Under the pieces are notes generated by a model. The model saw only the letters and a list, made by a program, of their open reading frames with translations, was not told where the DNA came from and searched no databases. The position numbers and the translations under genes are program-made. Below, one piece after another: positions 1-8,711 of a stretch of DNA of 15,412 nt (the first letter of the stretch is position 1; each line of letters opens with the position of its first letter). This DNA comes from Patescibacteria group bacterium (GTDB lineage Bacteria; Patescibacteriota; Patescibacteriia; XYB2-FULL-38-15). The stretch is from the NCBI GenBank assembly GCA_018818855.1, contig JAHIRI010000072.1, forward strand, positions 1-15,412. The letters are read 5' to 3'.

Positions 1-1
1 T

Positions 2-166
2 CGGCCGTGGGATAAGACGCAAGATGATAAATTACGGGAATTTTTTATGAAAGGTTTGTCCGTTGCTGAACTTATAAAAATATTTGGCAGAAAAAAGGGA
101 GCCATTGGATCGCGTCTCGCCAAATTGGGTCTGACAAAAAAATTGTCCGTAAAATTTAAGGATTAA
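2..166 (+). CDS. C-terminal fragment of a protein ending in a helix-turn-helix-like segment
   Basis: Open reading frame entering from the left edge and ending in TAA, giving the last 54 residues of a protein. The visible part has a Trp near the edge, an acidic stretch (DKTQDDKLREFF), then GLSVAELIKIFGRKKGAIGSR followed by LAKLGL. The pattern of a short helix, 'GLSVAEL', a Gly-Arg turn and an Arg/Lys-rich second helix resembles small Myb/HTH-like tails that end some bacterial helicases and regulators. The parent protein cannot be identified from this piece. It ends 24 bases before the next gene on the same strand, so co-transcription is possible. The HTH reading is an inference; that the frame is coding is more secure because of its composition and its closeness to the next gene. 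Confidence 0.6.
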   Translation, partial: RPWDKTQDDKLREFFMKGLSVAELIKIFGRKKGAIGSRLAKLGLTKKLSVKFKD

Positions 167-190
167 ATAATTTTAGAATTAATTGTTTTT

Positions 191-817
191 ATGAAAAAAC
201 CTTTTTCCCTTTTAATCGCGGTCATTGTCATCTTTGTCATTGCCGCTATGGCATATTGGTTTTTAACTACGCAAAGCAATATCCTCGGAGAAAATAATTT
301 GAGTGTCCCCGGCGAGATTTTGGGAAATAATTCAAATCAAAATCAGCCGAGCAGTGGAAATGTTTTTGCCAATGACAATTTTTCTCTAAGTTACCCGGCC
401 GGCTGGCGCCAGGTTCCGGCCATGACCGGAATTTCGGCAATGATTACGAAGGGAAATGAAAACATTACTGATCCGGAAGCGAAGAAAATGAATTTTCAAA
501 CATATCTCGCCGTTTCATACGACTCGGTAGAAGGAAAAACAAAAGAGGAGATTGCGGAATATGTAAAAAGTGAAGTGGCGGCGGTTTTTCCGGGCATAGT
601 TTTTTCCAACGAAAAATTTTCAACCATAAACGGACGCGAGGCATATTCTCTGGAAATGACTTTTAGTAAAAGCGGAGTAGATTTTCACGTGCTCGAAGTT
701 GTTGTCTGGGGAAATGAAAATGATCTTTGGATTCTCTCTTTCAACACTCTGGAAGAGTTATGGCAAAATTACATCGGCGAATTTGAAGAAATGACTGGAA
801 CATTTATTATTAAATAA
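191..817 (+). CDS. Membrane-anchored PsbP-like protein
   Basis: 208 residues. Residues 5-27 form one hydrophobic helix after MKKP, which reads as a signal anchor or uncleaved signal. An Asn/Ser/Gln-rich linker (about 30-58) leads to a globular domain that starts at NDNFSLSYPAGW. 'FSLSYPAGW' is the usual opening of PsbP/Mog1-type alpha-beta domains found in secreted proteins of small-genome bacteria. The rest fits that fold: strand YLAVSYDSV, helix KEEIAEYVKSEV, then INGREAYSLEMTF and a C-terminal helix ending GTFIIK. No catalytic residues are evident, and a binding or structural role outside the membrane is only an inference. It is followed 11 bases later by the leucine-rich-repeat gene and likely shares its transcript. 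No clear Shine-Dalgarno precedes the ATG (AT-rich upstream). Confidence 0.75.
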   Translation: MKKPFSLLIAVIVIFVIAAMAYWFLTTQSNILGENNLSVPGEILGNNSNQNQPSSGNVFANDNFSLSYPAGWRQVPAMTGISAMITKGNENITDPEAKKMNFQTYLAVSYDSVEGKTKEEIAEYVKSEVAAVFPGIVFSNEKFSTINGREAYSLEMTFSKSGVDFHVLEVVVWGNENDLWILSFNTLEELWQNYIGEFEEMTGTFIIK

Positions 818-828
818 TTTTAAACTTT

Positions 829-1323
829 ATGAACAAGAAATTTATTTTTCCATTGCTCGCGGCGGCCTTCGTGCTCGTATTTTTGGGCGCGGGATGCGCG
901 GTGGGGAATCAGAACGGAAGTGTTAATAGCAATACAAATGCCGAGGCGCAAGGAAAGGTTAAAGATTTAAGCAATCAAGGATTAACCAGAGTAGAGATGA
1001 GCGTTTTTAACCAAACAGATCTTACCGAATTAAATCTTTCGGGAAATAATTTAGGCGGCGCGCTTCCGGCGGAAGTAAGGCAGCTTAAAAATCTGGAAGT
1101 TTTGAATTTGAGCAACAATAAATTTACCGGCGTGCCGGCCGAGGTCGGACAGCTGGAAAAATTGCGCGTCTTGGATTTATCAAACAATCAGTTGACCGGA
1201 TTGCCCTACGAAATTGGGAATTTGACGCAGCTGGAAGTTTTGAATGTTTCGGGCAATAATTATTCCGAAGCGGATTTGGAAAAAATTTCGTCCACTTTGC
1301 CTAATACACAAATTATTAAATAA
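829..1323 (+). CDS. Leucine-rich-repeat lipoprotein
   Basis: 164 residues. MNKK, a hydrophobic helix and LGAGC at residues 19-23 make a standard lipoprotein signal peptide with lipidated Cys23. A Gly/Asn/Ser linker follows. Residues 65-145 carry about four leucine-rich repeats of 23-24 residues with the LxxLxLSxNxLxG consensus (LTELNLSGNNLGG, LEVLNLSNNKFTG, LRVLDLSNNQLTG, LEVLNVSGNNYSE). The C-terminal helix ADLEKISSTLPN resembles a short LRR cap. This is a compact surface-exposed binding scaffold; the ligand is unknown. It sits 11 bases after the PsbP-like gene and 6 bases before the next gene, so these three genes look like one operon. The fold is clear from the sequence; lipid attachment follows from the known lipobox rule. 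Confidence 0.9.
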   Translation: MNKKFIFPLLAAAFVLVFLGAGCAVGNQNGSVNSNTNAEAQGKVKDLSNQGLTRVEMSVFNQTDLTELNLSGNNLGGALPAEVRQLKNLEVLNLSNNKFTGVPAEVGQLEKLRVLDLSNNQLTGLPYEIGNLTQLEVLNVSGNNYSEADLEKISSTLPNTQIIK

Positions 1324-1329
1324 TTTTCT

Positions 1330-1950
1330 ATGAAAAATTTTTTAGTTGTTTTTGTCATCATTTTGATTTTAGGCGCGGGCGGACTTTTACTTTGGCAATA
1401 TTTTGGCGGACAAAATGTTGAGCCGACGAATGAGTCAATTGTTTGTCTGGCGGACGCTAAACTCTGTCCGGATGGAAGCTATGTTTCAAGAATTGCGCCA
1501 ACTTGCGAATTTGCGGCATGTCCTTTGCCCGGGGGTTGGGAAACATCAAGTGAGAATGGAATACAATTTAGTTATCCGGAAACTTTGACGACAAAATATA
1601 TTGACGCGTTTGAATGGCCGCCAAAAGTGACAGTCGAGGACGGCGAATTTTCTTGTGAGAAAATTAATTTGGGCGACGGTCCGCCAGAGCGCATGATTCC
1701 GCGGATGGTGGATGGCCGGCAATATTGTGTGACGTCGGCGGACGAAGGCGCAGCCGGGAGCACTTATACAACATATACATATGCAACGGCGCGTGATGGC
1801 AAATTGATTTCCTTAAATTTTGTTTTGCGCTATCCGCAGTGTATGAATTATGATGATCCGGCGCAGAGTGAATGCACGGCCGAGAGAGAGGCGTTTGATT
1901 TGGACGGGGTGATTGATAGGATTGTGAAAACAGTAGTGATTGAGCATTAA
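1330..1950 (+). CDS. Membrane-anchored Cys-rich protein with C-terminal beta-rich domain
   Basis: 206 residues. Residues 4-23 form a single N-terminal hydrophobic helix (signal anchor). A small motif follows with Cys39, Cys46, Cys59 and Cys64 in the pattern CLADAKLCPDGSYV...TCEFAAC. This four-Cys 'CPDGS' module could form two disulfides outside the membrane. From about residue 74 a domain begins with GIQFSYPETL, resembling the entry strand of PsbP-like domains, and contains four or more further cysteines (SCEKI, YCVTS, QCMNY, ECTAE). The even, dispersed cysteines suggest an oxidising extracytoplasmic location. Function unknown. It is the last gene before a good terminator at 1968-1996, so it closes the first operon. 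Confidence 0.7.
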   Translation: MKNFLVVFVIILILGAGGLLLWQYFGGQNVEPTNESIVCLADAKLCPDGSYVSRIAPTCEFAACPLPGGWETSSENGIQFSYPETLTTKYIDAFEWPPKVTVEDGEFSCEKINLGDGPPERMIPRMVDGRQYCVTSADEGAAGSTYTTYTYATARDGKLISLNFVLRYPQCMNYDDPAQSECTAEREAFDLDGVIDRIVKTVVIEH

Positions 1951-1967
1951 AAGTTAAAGCGAGAATT

Positions 1968-1996
1968 AAAAGCGGTCCGAGCGGCCGCTTTTTTTT
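1968..1996 (+). terminator. Rho-independent terminator after the first envelope operon
   Basis: An 8-bp perfect stem AAAAGCGG (1968-1975) / CCGCTTTT (1985-1992) with a 9-base loop is followed by a run of T through 1996. It lies 17 bases after the stop codon of the Cys-rich gene. Confidence 0.88.
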
Positions 1997-2013
1997 GTTT
2001 AATAAATTTTTTG

Positions 2014-2022
2014 TGGTAAAAT
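2014..2022 (+). promoter_or_regulatory. Extended -10 promoter for the lipoprotein/CHAP unit
   Basis: TGGTAAAAT matches TGn-TAnnnT, an extended -10 box, placed just after the preceding terminator. No convincing -35 is visible. Transcription would begin near 2029, leaving an untranslated leader of about 110 bases before the ATG at 2143. Confidence 0.5.
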
Positions 2023-2111
2023 TATAAAATAAAAAGAGTTTTAATTTTTAAATTGGAAAAATCTATGCTTAACCTTTTTAAGGGAGGGATAAAAGGTCGG
2101 CTCTTTAACAA

Positions 2112-2128
2112 TTCCGCCGTTGGCGGAA
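2112..2128 (+). promoter_or_regulatory. Leader hairpin immediately before the ribosome-binding site
   Basis: Perfect 7-bp stem TTCCGCC / GGCGGAA around a three-base GTT loop. The AAGGAG ribosome-binding site (2129-2134) starts directly after the stem. No T-run follows, so it is not a terminator. It may stabilise the 5' end of the message or affect access to the Shine-Dalgarno site. Confidence 0.45.
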
Positions 2129-2142
2129 AAGGAGAAAAGAAG

Positions 2143-2811
2143 ATGAAGAAGGGAATCGTGTTCGTGGTGGTGATGCTCGGCGCGTTGGTTTTGGTCGGTT
2201 GGGGTTGCGGTTCTAAGACCGCGGCGCCCGCTGACACAAACTCGGAGACAGGCGATGTTTCCGAAACTTCCTCAGACAGCGTGCCAGAGGTCACGTCCGA
2301 GGCGACCGGAGAAGTTCCGGCCGGCTGGGCGGAGTACACAAGCGAACGTTTCGGTTTCTCATTTCAGTATCCGGAGGGGTGGGATTTGCGTGTAGTTGAA
2401 GGTACCCCGTTTGGATGGAATGAGAACAACTACGAGTTGCAGGAAATTCAACTGCAAGAAGCTGGCAGCGGCGACTTCGTTGGTGCGTATTCGTTTGCTA
2501 TTGTTTCGAACCCGTCTCATTTGTCAGTTCGAGAATGGCTGACGGCAAACAATCGCGTTGGCGAAGCGATTGAGTTGCGCGATACAACAATCAGTAGCAC
2601 TCTCACTGGTGTTGAACTTCGTGCGTTAACCCCAGAAATCGGGTCACCCGATGAGAGGGCGTTCCCAGGAGTTCTTGCTTTTAGCGATCCGGATAGAAAT
2701 TATATTTTCTTTCCGGAATTAGGGCAAGAACAAGAGATCTTCGGGGACTACGGAACTACTCCCGAAGCATTCGAAAACCAGGTACTCACCACCTTGACGT
2801 TTGAGAGATAG
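2143..2811 (+). CDS. Lipoprotein with PsbP-like domain
   Basis: 222 residues from the ATG at 2143, chosen because AAGGAG lies 8 bases upstream and the protein then starts with a signal peptide (MKKGIVFVVVMLGALVLVGWGC). A longer reading from TTG 2053 would put a charged 30-residue extension in front of the signal and has no ribosome-binding site. The lipobox VGWGC at 18-22 is slightly atypical (Trp at -2). A Thr/Ser/Glu-rich linker follows, then a domain opening ERFGFSFQYPEGW, the PsbP-like entry strand also seen in the gene at 191. The rest is an alpha-beta domain without obvious catalytic residues. Its TAG stop overlaps the GGAGG site of the next gene, suggesting translational coupling with the CHAP protein. 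Codon use is more G+C-rich than in the first operon. Confidence 0.8.
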   Translation: MKKGIVFVVVMLGALVLVGWGCGSKTAAPADTNSETGDVSETSSDSVPEVTSEATGEVPAGWAEYTSERFGFSFQYPEGWDLRVVEGTPFGWNENNYELQEIQLQEAGSGDFVGAYSFAIVSNPSHLSVREWLTANNRVGEAIELRDTTISSTLTGVELRALTPEIGSPDERAFPGVLAFSDPDRNYIFFPELGQEQEIFGDYGTTPEAFENQVLTTLTFER

Positions 2812-2822
2812 GAGGCGGAGAG

Positions 2823-5390
<2,568 letters not shown>

Positions 5391-5419
5391 AGAGAGGAGA
5401 GAAGAGAAAGAGCCAAAAC

Positions 5420-5458
5420 AAAACCGTTTCTCGTTGAGGGAGGAGAGACGGTTTTTTT
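5420..5458 (+). terminator. Rho-independent terminator after the CHAP gene
   Basis: A 13-bp stem AAAACCGTTTCTC (5420-5432) / GAGAGACGGTTTT (5443-5455), with a single G-T wobble, encloses a 10-base loop and runs into seven T's (5452-5458). It lies 29 bases after the stop codon. Confidence 0.9.
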
Positions 5459-5479
5459 ATTTATTTCCTTGCAATCACT

Positions 5480-5508
5480 TTGACGCATCGCCAATTTTGC
5501 GAGATAAT
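5480..5508 (+). promoter_or_regulatory. Sigma70-type promoter for the small membrane gene and likely the next two genes
   Basis: TTGACG (5480-5485) and GATAAT (5503-5508) are separated by 17 bases. The predicted start near 5515 leaves a leader of about 20 bases before the ATG at 5535. Confidence 0.7.
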
Positions 5509-5534
5509 CTATATAAGATTCTTAATCTATTTTT

Positions 5535-5786
5535 ATGAATTACGTGCAAATTCTCCAAATCGCCTCAATCGCCATTGAAGGCCTGGTCGCGCTTGTCGCC
5601 GCCATTTCCGCTTTTCGCGGGCGTTCATATATGTATGGCTTTGCTTTTACTTTTGCCATTTATGTTTTTTATGATTTGGTAAAACTTTACGGCTGGGGCG
5701 TGCCGGCGAACGCCTTGTCAATAATGTTTTTTATCGCTACGCTCTCAGCCCTGGCTTCGGTTTGGAGAATTTCCAGAAGGAGATAA
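5535..5786 (+). CDS. Small multi-pass membrane protein of unknown function
   Basis: 83 residues, almost entirely hydrophobic, with three predicted membrane segments: about 5-27 (ILQIASIAIEGLVALVAAIS), 32-50 (MYGFAFTFAIYVFYDLVKL) and 58-77 (ALSIMFFIATLSALASVW). It ends in a basic tail RISRRR that should stay in the cytoplasm by the positive-inside rule. I recognise no family motif. The gene lies directly behind the promoter at 5480-5508, and the DUF2127-like gene follows after a 42-base spacer that contains a dispersed repeat. The three genes to 7510 probably form one transcript of envelope proteins. The start is supported by the promoter spacing; no Shine-Dalgarno is evident. Confidence 0.7.
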   Translation: MNYVQILQIASIAIEGLVALVAAISAFRGRSYMYGFAFTFAIYVFYDLVKLYGWGVPANALSIMFFIATLSALASVWRISRRR

Positions 5787-5792
5787 TTGACA

Positions 5793-5823
5793 TTGAGTAA
5801 TTGGTAAATAGTAATTGGTAATT
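5793..5823 (+). repeat. 31-bp dispersed repeat, copy 1
   Basis: This segment is identical to 7945-7975. It is itself built from two copies of AGTAATTGGTAA separated by AT (period 14). It lies in the spacer 5 bases before the DUF2127-like start codon. Confidence 0.85.
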
Positions 5824-5828
5824 GTTTC

Positions 5829-6350
5829 ATGTTTAAAAAACTTGATCAATATTTCAAACGTCCGCTTGGTTTAATTTTGATTGTTTTTTACAAAGGAGTT
5901 TTGGGTCTTTTGGAAATTATTTTGGGCGTACTGGCTCTGGTTTTTAGTTCTGTGATCCGCCACGCGGCAACAAGTGATTTTATCCGCGATATAATCGCCC
6001 GGGAACTTGCCGAAGATCCACAGGGAATTTTTATCAACTGGATTGCGGCCCATGATCCGAGCGGAATTTTGACGAGAGCGATTTCTCTTGGTTTGGGATT
6101 GGTAATTTTGGGAGTGATTGATTTGGGTATTGCGCTTGCCGTCTGGTTTCGTTCCTGGCTTGTCAGGGACATTGGCATTGTTTTTTTCTCCGGCGTGGCG
6201 ATTTACGGCATTGCCTCGCTCTCCATAAATTTTTCTTTTTTAAAACTTTTGGCGATTGTTTTTAATCTTTTTATTCTTTTCTATTTCTGGCAGGCCATGC
6301 CGAAACATCTTGGGCCAAGAGGGAAAAGAATGAATGGTAATAATAATTAA
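5829..6350 (+). CDS. DUF2127-like integral membrane protein
   Basis: 173 residues. Four hydrophobic segments are visible at about 12-40 (LGLILIVFYKGVLGLLEIILGVLALVFSS, read as one long or two short helices), 85-107 (ISLGLGLVILGVIDLGIALAVW), 113-131 (IGIVFFSGVAIYGIASLSI) and 135-155. The order is an N-terminal 'RPLGLILIVFYKGVLGLLEI', a soluble loop with HDPSGILTRA, then 'GLVILGVIDLGIALAVWFRSWLVRDIG'. This resembles the DUF2127 family of small bacterial membrane proteins, whose function is unknown. The C-terminus is basic and hydrophilic (KRMNGNNN). It sits between two membrane or envelope genes on the same strand, 20 bases before the next. The family call is from recall of the pattern and is moderate; membrane location is secure. 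Confidence 0.7.
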   Translation: MFKKLDQYFKRPLGLILIVFYKGVLGLLEIILGVLALVFSSVIRHAATSDFIRDIIARELAEDPQGIFINWIAAHDPSGILTRAISLGLGLVILGVIDLGIALAVWFRSWLVRDIGIVFFSGVAIYGIASLSINFSFLKLLAIVFNLFILFYFWQAMPKHLGPRGKRMNGNNN

Positions 6351-6370
6351 TTTTTTTAACTAAACCAACT

Positions 6371-7510
6371 ATGTGTAACAAAAAATTTTTTGCTTGCCTG
6401 GCGATTGTAGCCATGATTATGGTTGCAAGTCCGGCCGGCGCGGCAGATTTTCGTTCGGGAGAAGAGTTTGCTTTGGGCGGAGATAAAACAATTTTAGATA
6501 ATCTTTATACGGCCGGGGGCACTGTACTTTTGGGAGGAAAAGTTGAAGGAGATTTTTTCGCGGCCGGAGGAACAATTCTTTTTACCGGCGAAGTAAGAGA
6601 TGATTTGACGGCGGCCGGCGGAACGGTGAGTTTGGTCGGTTTGGTTGGCGGCGATCTTCGGGCAGCCGGCGGAACAGTTATGATTGGCGCGGCAGTTGGC
6701 GGAGAAGGAGTTGTGGTTGGCGGACAATTGAGTGTGGCGGAAGGGGCAACTTTTGAAAAAGATGTGACTTTGGCCGGCGGAATGGTAACTTTTTCCGGCG
6801 AGACAAAAAGCGGCCTTAAAATTTATGGAGACGAAGCGGTGATTAATGGAAAAATTTATGGTAACGTTTTCGCTAAAGTTAAAAAATTGACGATCGGCCC
6901 GGAGGCGGAAATTACAGGCTCACTTTTTTATGAAGCAACGAAAGAAGCTAATATTGATGAGGCGGCAGTGATTGGAGGAATGGTTGATTTTAAAAAAATT
7001 GAAATCAAGGGAGAGGAAAGGGGCGCGACTTGGGCGATTTTTGGGGGCATTTGGCTTTCAAAACTTTTGTCAGTTCTCTTGATCGGCTTGCTTCTCTATT
7101 GGATTTTCCGCCGCCAGACCGAGGAACTTGTTAAAAGAAATTTAAAAGAATTTGGTTGGGATTTGTTGCGCGGTACGGCTATCGCGATTTGTTTGCCGAT
7201 CGCTGCGATTATTTCTTTCGTCACAATAATCGGCGGAATGCTTGGGATGGGCGGATTGCTCTTGTATTTTTTCCTTATGATTTTAAGTTCGGCTTTGGGA
7301 GGAATGGCGCTTGGAAGTTTGATTTGGAAACTTTTTTCAAAAGGAAAAGAATTTCATTTTGATTGGAAAACAGTAGTAGTTGGTATTGTGCTTTTAGGCT
7401 TAGCTGGGTTGATTCCTTATGTTGGATGGATTTTTGGATTTGTTTTTGCCTTGGCTGCTTTCGGGGGTTTATGGGTTGCTCTTTCAGGGATGTTTTTTGA
7501 GAAAAAATAG
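6371..7510 (+). CDS. Exported bactofilin-like beta-helix protein with C-terminal membrane domain
   Basis: 379 residues. A cleavable signal peptide covers about 1-25 (ending SPAGAA). Residues 45-150 contain 17-residue repeats built around AAGGTV (AGGTVLLGGKVEGDFFA, AGGTILFTGEVRDDLTA, AGGTVSLVGLVGGDLRA), continuing more loosely to about 205. This is the spacing expected of a right-handed beta-helix as in bactofilin/polymer-forming domains. Unlike cytoskeletal bactofilins it carries an export signal, so the helix should lie outside the membrane. From about 220 there are five hydrophobic segments (TWAIFGGIWLSKLLSVLLIG, LLRGTAIAICLPIAAIISFV, a Gly/Met/Leu-rich pair, and two near the C-terminus) with a basic stretch RRQTEELVKRNLKEF after the first. 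A membrane-anchored surface polymer or scaffold is a reasonable inference. It closes the gene set started at 5535. Confidence 0.8.
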   Translation: MCNKKFFACLAIVAMIMVASPAGAADFRSGEEFALGGDKTILDNLYTAGGTVLLGGKVEGDFFAAGGTILFTGEVRDDLTAAGGTVSLVGLVGGDLRAAGGTVMIGAAVGGEGVVVGGQLSVAEGATFEKDVTLAGGMVTFSGETKSGLKIYGDEAVINGKIYGNVFAKVKKLTIGPEAEITGSLFYEATKEANIDEAAVIGGMVDFKKIEIKGEERGATWAIFGGIWLSKLLSVLLIGLLLYWIFRRQTEELVKRNLKEFGWDLLRGTAIAICLPIAAIISFVTIIGGMLGMGGLLLYFFLMILSSALGGMALGSLIWKLFSKGKEFHFDWKTVVVGIVLLGLAGLIPYVGWIFGFVFALAAFGGLWVALSGMFFEKK

Positions 7511-7528
7511 AGTAAATCAAAAATAAAA

Positions 7529-7568
7529 CAAAAATTATTGCGCAAAAGTAGCGCAGGGGCTATTTTTG
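7529..7568 (+). terminator. Possible weak terminator hairpin
   Basis: An outer 7-bp stem CAAAAAT (7529-7535) / ATTTTTG (7562-7568) encloses an inner 5-bp stem TGCGC (7539-7543) / GCGCA (7551-7555). It lies 19 bases after the stop of the beta-helix gene. The stem is AT-rich and interrupted, so its strength is uncertain. Confidence 0.35.
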
Positions 7569-7596
7569 TGTGAGAATATTTTGAAAAATGGATTTG

Positions 7597-7605
7597 TGAT
7601 ATAAT
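7597..7605 (+). promoter_or_regulatory. Extended -10 promoter of the superoxide reductase gene
   Basis: TGATATAAT is a perfect extended -10 (TGn-TATAAT). No -35 at proper spacing is evident; TTGAAA at 7581-7586 is too close. Start of transcription would be near 7612, about 20 bases before the likely ATG at 7634. Confidence 0.65.
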
Positions 7606-7633
7606 AAAGAATAATTATTAAGTGAATAAAAAT

Positions 7634-7942
7634 ATGGAAGTTCAAAAAATGAAAGATTTTATGAATCCGACTGAACTTGAACAAAAACACACGCCGGTGA
7701 TTGAGAGAGTGGGGGTGGCAGGCGAAGTTTTAGTGAGAGTTGGGCTTATATCGCATCCAATGGAAGAAGCGCATCATATTATGTGGGTTGAACTTTATCG
7801 AAACAAGACGCTCGTGGAACGAAAAGATCTTAGAGCAGGTAAGCCGGCTGAGGCGATTTTTGAAATTCCAGATTTAAAGCCAGAAGATATTTTGGTGGCG
7901 CGCGAGGAATGTAATATCCACGGGCTCTGGGAAAGTGTGTGA
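7634..7942 (+). CDS. Superoxide reductase, one-iron (neelaredoxin) type
   Basis: 102 residues from ATG 7634. A GTG at 7622 would add four residues, and ATGs at 7649 or 7661 are also possible. It reduces superoxide to hydrogen peroxide at a mononuclear iron, using electrons usually supplied by rubredoxin. The iron ligands are in place: His19 (QKHTPVI), His41 and His47 (HPMEEAHH), Cys93 and His96 (ECNIHGLW). The lysine next to the first His is kept (Lys18), but the position normally held by glutamate in 'EKH' is Gln17. That glutamate is the sixth ligand in the resting state of studied enzymes. The N-terminal desulforedoxin domain of two-iron enzymes is absent; a separate desulforedoxin gene lies at 9773. 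First gene of the redox cluster, behind the promoter at 7597. Confidence 0.93.
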   Translation: MEVQKMKDFMNPTELEQKHTPVIERVGVAGEVLVRVGLISHPMEEAHHIMWVELYRNKTLVERKDLRAGKPAEAIFEIPDLKPEDILVAREECNIHGLWESV

Positions 7943-7944
7943 AG

Positions 7945-7975
7945 TTGAGTAATTGGTAAATAGTAATTGGTAATT
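7945..7975 (+). repeat. 31-bp dispersed repeat, copy 2
   Basis: Identical to 5793-5823. It begins 2 bases after the superoxide reductase stop and ends 9 bases before the ATG of the next small membrane protein, a placement much like copy 1. Confidence 0.85.
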
Positions 7976-7984
7976 AGAAAATGT

Positions 7985-8218
7985 ATGGAATTTTTTACGA
8001 CAGTGCCGCTCTTTTGGGGCAAACCGATGAATATCTGGCTTGGGATTGTTTTAGGTGTGTTTTTAATTTTTCAGATTTATCTTGGCATAATGATGGTGCG
8101 CGGCAGAATGAATCTTTTAAAACTTCATAAAGTCAACGCCGCCATGCTTTTGCTCGTCGCTCTCCTTCACGCTTATTACGGTTTGGGGATTTGGTTTTTT
8201 AATTTTCAAATAAAATAA
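7985..8218 (+). CDS. Small two-to-three-helix membrane protein with possible haem-ligand histidines
   Basis: 77 residues from ATG 7985. A TTG at 7967 would add six residues but lies inside the dispersed repeat, and an ATG at 7981 is in another frame. Hydrophobic segments: about 16-36 (IWLGIVLGVFLIFQIYLGIMM) and 46-72 (KLHKVNAAMLLLVALLHAYYGLGIWFF). His48 at the start of the second helix and His62 inside it are spaced 14 apart, as in bis-histidine b-type cytochrome helices. The arrangement LHKxNA...LLHAYYG recalls half of a cytochrome b561-like bundle, which would need a dimer or partner. Location between superoxide reductase and a blue-copper lipoprotein fits an electron-transfer role. Membrane location is clear; haem binding is a hypothesis. 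Confidence 0.55.
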   Translation: MEFFTTVPLFWGKPMNIWLGIVLGVFLIFQIYLGIMMVRGRMNLLKLHKVNAAMLLLVALLHAYYGLGIWFFNFQIK

Positions 8219-8236
8219 TTAATTATTATTGATAAT

Positions 8237-8676
8237 ATGAAAAAAATTACCTTATCATTTTTGCACTTTTAACATTAGTTTTACTTGGCGCCGGCTGCTA
8301 TGGAACAACGCCCGTTCCCGCGCCGGAAGTTAATACGCCGTCGGCCAATACTTCCGAGATAAGGATTGAGGTGCCGGGCAGTGAAAATATCCCACCAGCC
8401 AATGTAAATCAGCCTGCGGAAGAATATCCTAAAACGGCCGCGGTTTTGATCCAAAGTTTTTCTTTTGCTCCGGCCTCCGTGACTATTGCCGCGGGAGGGG
8501 AGATTACTTGGACAAATGGCGATTCAGCAAACCATACTGTAACTGGCGATGATTGGGAGAGTGGAGCTTTTGGCAAAGATCAGACTTTTACTAAAAAATT
8601 TGAAACGCCAGGAGTTTATCCTTATCATTGTTCGCTTCACCCAAACATGACTGGCAGAGTAGTGGTTATGGAATAA
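8237..8676 (+). CDS. Cupredoxin lipoprotein (amicyanin/plastocyanin-like), signal peptide frameshifted
   Basis: The blue-copper domain is intact: one ligand His in SANHTVTG, and a Cys-x2-His-x2-Met site in YHCSLHPNMTG, the spacing of amicyanin. Upstream in the same frame is a lipobox LLGAGC (lipid Cys codon at 8296) and a Pro/Asn-rich linker. However, the ATG at 8237 reads MKKITLSFLHF and stops. Between the ATG and the lipobox lies a run of seven A's (8240-8246). One extra A would give MKKNYLIIFALLTL continuing to the lipobox, a perfect lipoprotein signal. So either the sequence has a one-base error, or the gene is broken or phase-variable, or slippage restores the frame. A shorter ORF from ATG 8371 would lack any export signal. 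It likely shuttles electrons at the cell surface. Confidence 0.8.
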
Positions 8677-8711
8677 AATTTTTGAGGAAAGATTAAAATA
8701 TAAAAGGGTAT

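Noticed and set aside
2053..2142. Longer TTG start for the lipoprotein gene
   Set aside because: It would add a charged 30-residue segment before a clear signal peptide and read through the leader hairpin, with no ribosome-binding site. ATG 2143 has AAGGAG at good spacing.
7967..7984. TTG start for the small membrane protein
   Set aside because: It lies in the dispersed repeat; ATG 7985 gives a normal N-terminus.
8371..8676. Cupredoxin as a cytoplasmic protein from ATG 8371
   Set aside because: The upstream frame continues through a linker and a clear lipobox, so 8371 is an internal Met. The lost start is better explained by the A-tract frameshift.
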